Below, in pieces: positions 48,058-49,702 of a stretch of 49,702 nt of DNA. The stretch is taken from the NCBI GenBank assembly GCA_036002485.1, contig DASYTI010000177.1:1-49702 (forward strand), written 5' to 3'. A program made the translations under genes and the position numbers. How positions within the stretch are numbered: the first letter of the stretch is position 1; every line of letters begins with the position of its first letter. The stretch comes from Candidatus Methylomirabilota bacterium. Lineage in GTDB: Bacteria > Methylomirabilota > Methylomirabilia > Rokubacteriales > CSP1-6. The notes under the pieces were generated by a model, which saw nothing but the letters and a program-made list of their open reading frames with translations, was not told the origin of the DNA and searched no databases.

Positions 48058-48780
48058 TTGGAAGGACTCATCGCGCAGAACTTGAGGAAGCGCTTTAGGA
48101 ATCGCCTCGTGGTGGATCGTGTCACGCTGGACATCCAGCGAGGCGAGGTGGTGGGGCTGCTGGGGCCCAATGGCGCCGGCAAGACGACGTCCTTTTACAT
48201 GATCGTGGGGCTGCTGCGCGCGGACGGCGGACGGATATTCCTGGAGGGGCGTGAGGTGACCGACTTGCCCATGTACAAGCGGTGCCGGCTGGGCATGGGG
48301 TATCTGCCCCAGGAGTCCTCCGTGTTTCGCAAGCTCACGGTGGAGGAGAACCTGCTCGCCATCCTCGAGACGCTGGATCTGAGCCACCATGAGCGGCGCG
48401 CGCGTCTCGAGGAGCTCCTGGGCGAGCTCGACCTCACTCCGCTCGCCGGCCACAAGGCCTTCACCCTGTCGGGGGGCGAGCGCCGCCGGCTGGAGATCAC
48501 GCGGGCCCTCGTGACCAATCCCCACTATCTCCTGCTCGACGAGCCTTTCACGGGCATAGACCCCATCGCCATCGGCGATATCCAGGAGATCGTGGGCCGC
48601 CTCAAGGAGCGCGGCATCGGTGTCCTCATCACCGACCACAATGTGCGCGAGACGCTCGCCATCACGGACCGTGCGTATATCCTCCACAACGGCAAGATCC
48701 TGGCCTCCGGAACGGCGGCGGAGCTGGCGCAGAACCCCCGGGCCCGCGAGATCTATCTCGGCGAGAAATTCTCCCTTTGA
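48058..48780 (+). CDS. lptB: LPS export ABC ATPase LptB
   Basis: 240 residues from TTG 48058; CGGAG lies 8 nt before it. Walker [22 protein letters not shown]-loop YLPQESSVF, signature [16 protein letters not shown], Walker [14 protein letters not shown]-loop ITDHNVRE. It powers LPS extraction with LptF and LptG (not in the window). Confidence 0.97.
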   Translation: MEGLIAQNLRKRFRNRLVVDRVTLDIQRGEVVGLLGPNGAGKTTSFYMIVGLLRADGGRIFLEGREVTDLPMYKRCRLGMGYLPQESSVFRKLTVEENLLAILETLDLSHHERRARLEELLGELDLTPLAGHKAFTLSGGERRRLEITRALVTNPHYLLLDEPFTGIDPIAIGDIQEIVGRLKERGIGVLITDHNVRETLAITDRAYILHNGKILASGTAAELAQNPRAREIYLGEKFSL

Positions 48781-48781
48781 T

Positions 48782-48809
48782 GCGACCCACGACGCGACCC
48801 ACGACGCAC
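48782..48809. repeat. Two 12-bp tandem repeats between lptB and rpoN
   Basis: GCGACCCACGAC occurs twice in tandem (48782-48793 and 48794-48805), then GCACC. Only 47 bp separate lptB and rpoN. Probably slippage. Confidence 0.5.
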
Positions 48810-48827
48810 CCCATGCGAGCCTGACCC

Positions 48828-49702
48828 ATGCGTCTTTCTCTCCGCACGACCCAGCGGGTGGTGATGACCCCACTGCTCCAGCAGGCCATCCAGCTCCTGC
48901 AGCTGTCCACCCTCGAGCTCGAGCAAGTCGTCCGCAAGGAGCTCGAGGAGAATCCCCTTCTCGAGGAGTTGCCCGAAGAGAAGCAGGAGGTGGACGGCGA
49001 GACTCCCGCGGCCACCTCCGCGGATGGCACGGATCTCCCGCCCACGCCCGCCCCCGCCGAGCCGGCGTCCAAGGAAACCTCGACGGTGGACGAGGAGCGC
49101 GCCGACGATCTGCCCTTCGACCTGACCTCGGCCGTCTTCGATCAGCAGGACGAGCGGACGCCCGTCTCCACGGAGGAGCGCGAGGATCTGCCCTTTGAGA
49201 ACCTGGGACGCACGGCCACCTCGCTCGCCGAGCATCTGGAGGAGCAGCTGCGGCTGGCCACGGATGACCCGCGCATCGTCGCCATCGGCGAGGCCATCAT
49301 CGGCAACCTCGACGAGGACGGCTATCTCCGCGCCGAGGTGGACGAGATCGCCAAGGGGATGGGGGTGACGGCCGAGGAAGTCGAGGTCGCCCTCCGCATC
49401 GTCCAGGGGTTCGATCCGACCGGGGTGGGGGCGCGGAGCGTGCAGGAGTGTCTGCTCCTCCAGCTCACCGCCGACGCCGAGCCCGATCCCGTGTCCGTCG
49501 AGATCGTGGAGAAGCATTTCGAAGACCTCGAGCGCCGGCGCTACGCGGACATCGCGCGGACGCTCAAGCTCTCCCTCGACCGGATCATGGAGTCGGTGGA
49601 GGAGATCCAGGGGCTCGAGCCCAAGCCCGGCCGGCGCTTCTCGCCCTCCGAGCAGCGGTACATCGCCCCCGACGTGTCCATCCACAAGGTGGGCGACGAC
49701 TA
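48828..49702 (+). CDS. rpoN: RNA polymerase sigma-54 factor, N-terminal part (runs off window)
   Basis: 291 codons from ATG 48828. Region I is LRTTQRVVMTPLLQQAIQLL with QLSTLELEQVVRKELEENPL, needed for activator response. Region II is acidic and low-complexity (about residues 45-115). The core-binding domain starts near residue 120 (SLAEHLEEQLRLATDDPRIV) and continues past FDPTGVGARSVQECLLLQL. The DNA-binding RpoN box lies beyond the window. Position after lptB is the usual one in proteobacteria. Confidence 0.95.
   Translation, partial: MRLSLRTTQRVVMTPLLQQAIQLLQLSTLELEQVVRKELEENPLLEELPEEKQEVDGETPAATSADGTDLPPTPAPAEPASKETSTVDEERADDLPFDLTSAVFDQQDERTPVSTEEREDLPFENLGRTATSLAEHLEEQLRLATDDPRIVAIGEAIIGNLDEDGYLRAEVDEIAKGMGVTAEEVEVALRIVQGFDPTGVGARSVQECLLLQLTADAEPDPVSVEIVEKHFEDLERRRYADIARTLKLSLDRIMESVEEIQGLEPKPGRRFSPSEQRYIAPDVSIHKVGDD

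Overview
The window is a contiguous stretch of a GC-rich (by eye well above 60%) Gram-negative chromosome. It carries housekeeping genes for DNA repair, LPS biogenesis and translation, a class II ribonucleotide reductase, and no phage, IS transposase, CRISPR array, tRNA or rRNA that I can see. Many genes start with GTG or TTG and stop/start overlaps of 1-16 nt are common. Gene content and style fit an uncultured soil or subsurface lineage such as Candidatus Rokubacteria/Methylomirabilota. That assignment is an inference and was not tested; a deltaproteobacterium-like relative is also possible.

Layout. 1-6.0 kb: a partial ferritin-like gene divergent from a TetR regulator, then endonuclease IV (nfo), endonuclease III (nth), a TPR protein, a DUF4149 membrane protein, a VOC protein, a TetR-like protein without a DNA-binding domain, and an acyl-CoA dehydrogenase. 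6.0-16.4 kb (all minus strand): two export systems around one TolC. These are an RND pump (adaptor, permease, TolC) followed by a MacA-MacB-like ABC system (adaptor with an inserted LTxxQ/CpxP-like segment, ATPase, permease) and a small secreted protein. 16.5-23.7 kb: adenosylcobalamin-dependent NrdJ interrupted at its catalytic cysteine by a 173-residue mini-intein, a purine/uracil-type permease, an FprA-like NADPH:ferredoxin reductase and a divergent cytochrome c. 23.8-32.6 kb: a GAF-GAF histidine kinase/receiver protein whose phosphoacceptor His is Asn, an Ppx/GppA phosphatase, an HNH endonuclease, uvrB, a tiny membrane protein, uvrC, and a small secreted protein with its own terminator.

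32.7-38.2 kb: leuS, lptE, holA and a neutral-ceramidase-like enzyme, with convergent rpsT. 38.3-42.7 kb: murJ, xerD and a CCA-adding-type nucleotidyltransferase. 42.8-49.7 kb: a tightly packed pyrG-kdsA-kdsD-kdsC-lptC-lptA-lptB-rpoN(partial) operon that makes KDO and exports LPS. With lptE and murJ the window is strongly centred on cell-envelope construction.

The most unusual non-coding content is two families of structured intergenic repeats that sit directly after stop codons. Family A (three copies, about 1.9, 10.1 and 21.4 kb) is a multi-hairpin element. Family B (two clear copies, after nrdJ and after the cytochrome c gene, and a possible fragment before pyrG) is a long nested palindrome around a 31-nt core identical in both copies. 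In both families stems are kept by paired (compensatory) base changes between copies, which points to selection on, or mobility through, a folded RNA or single-stranded DNA.
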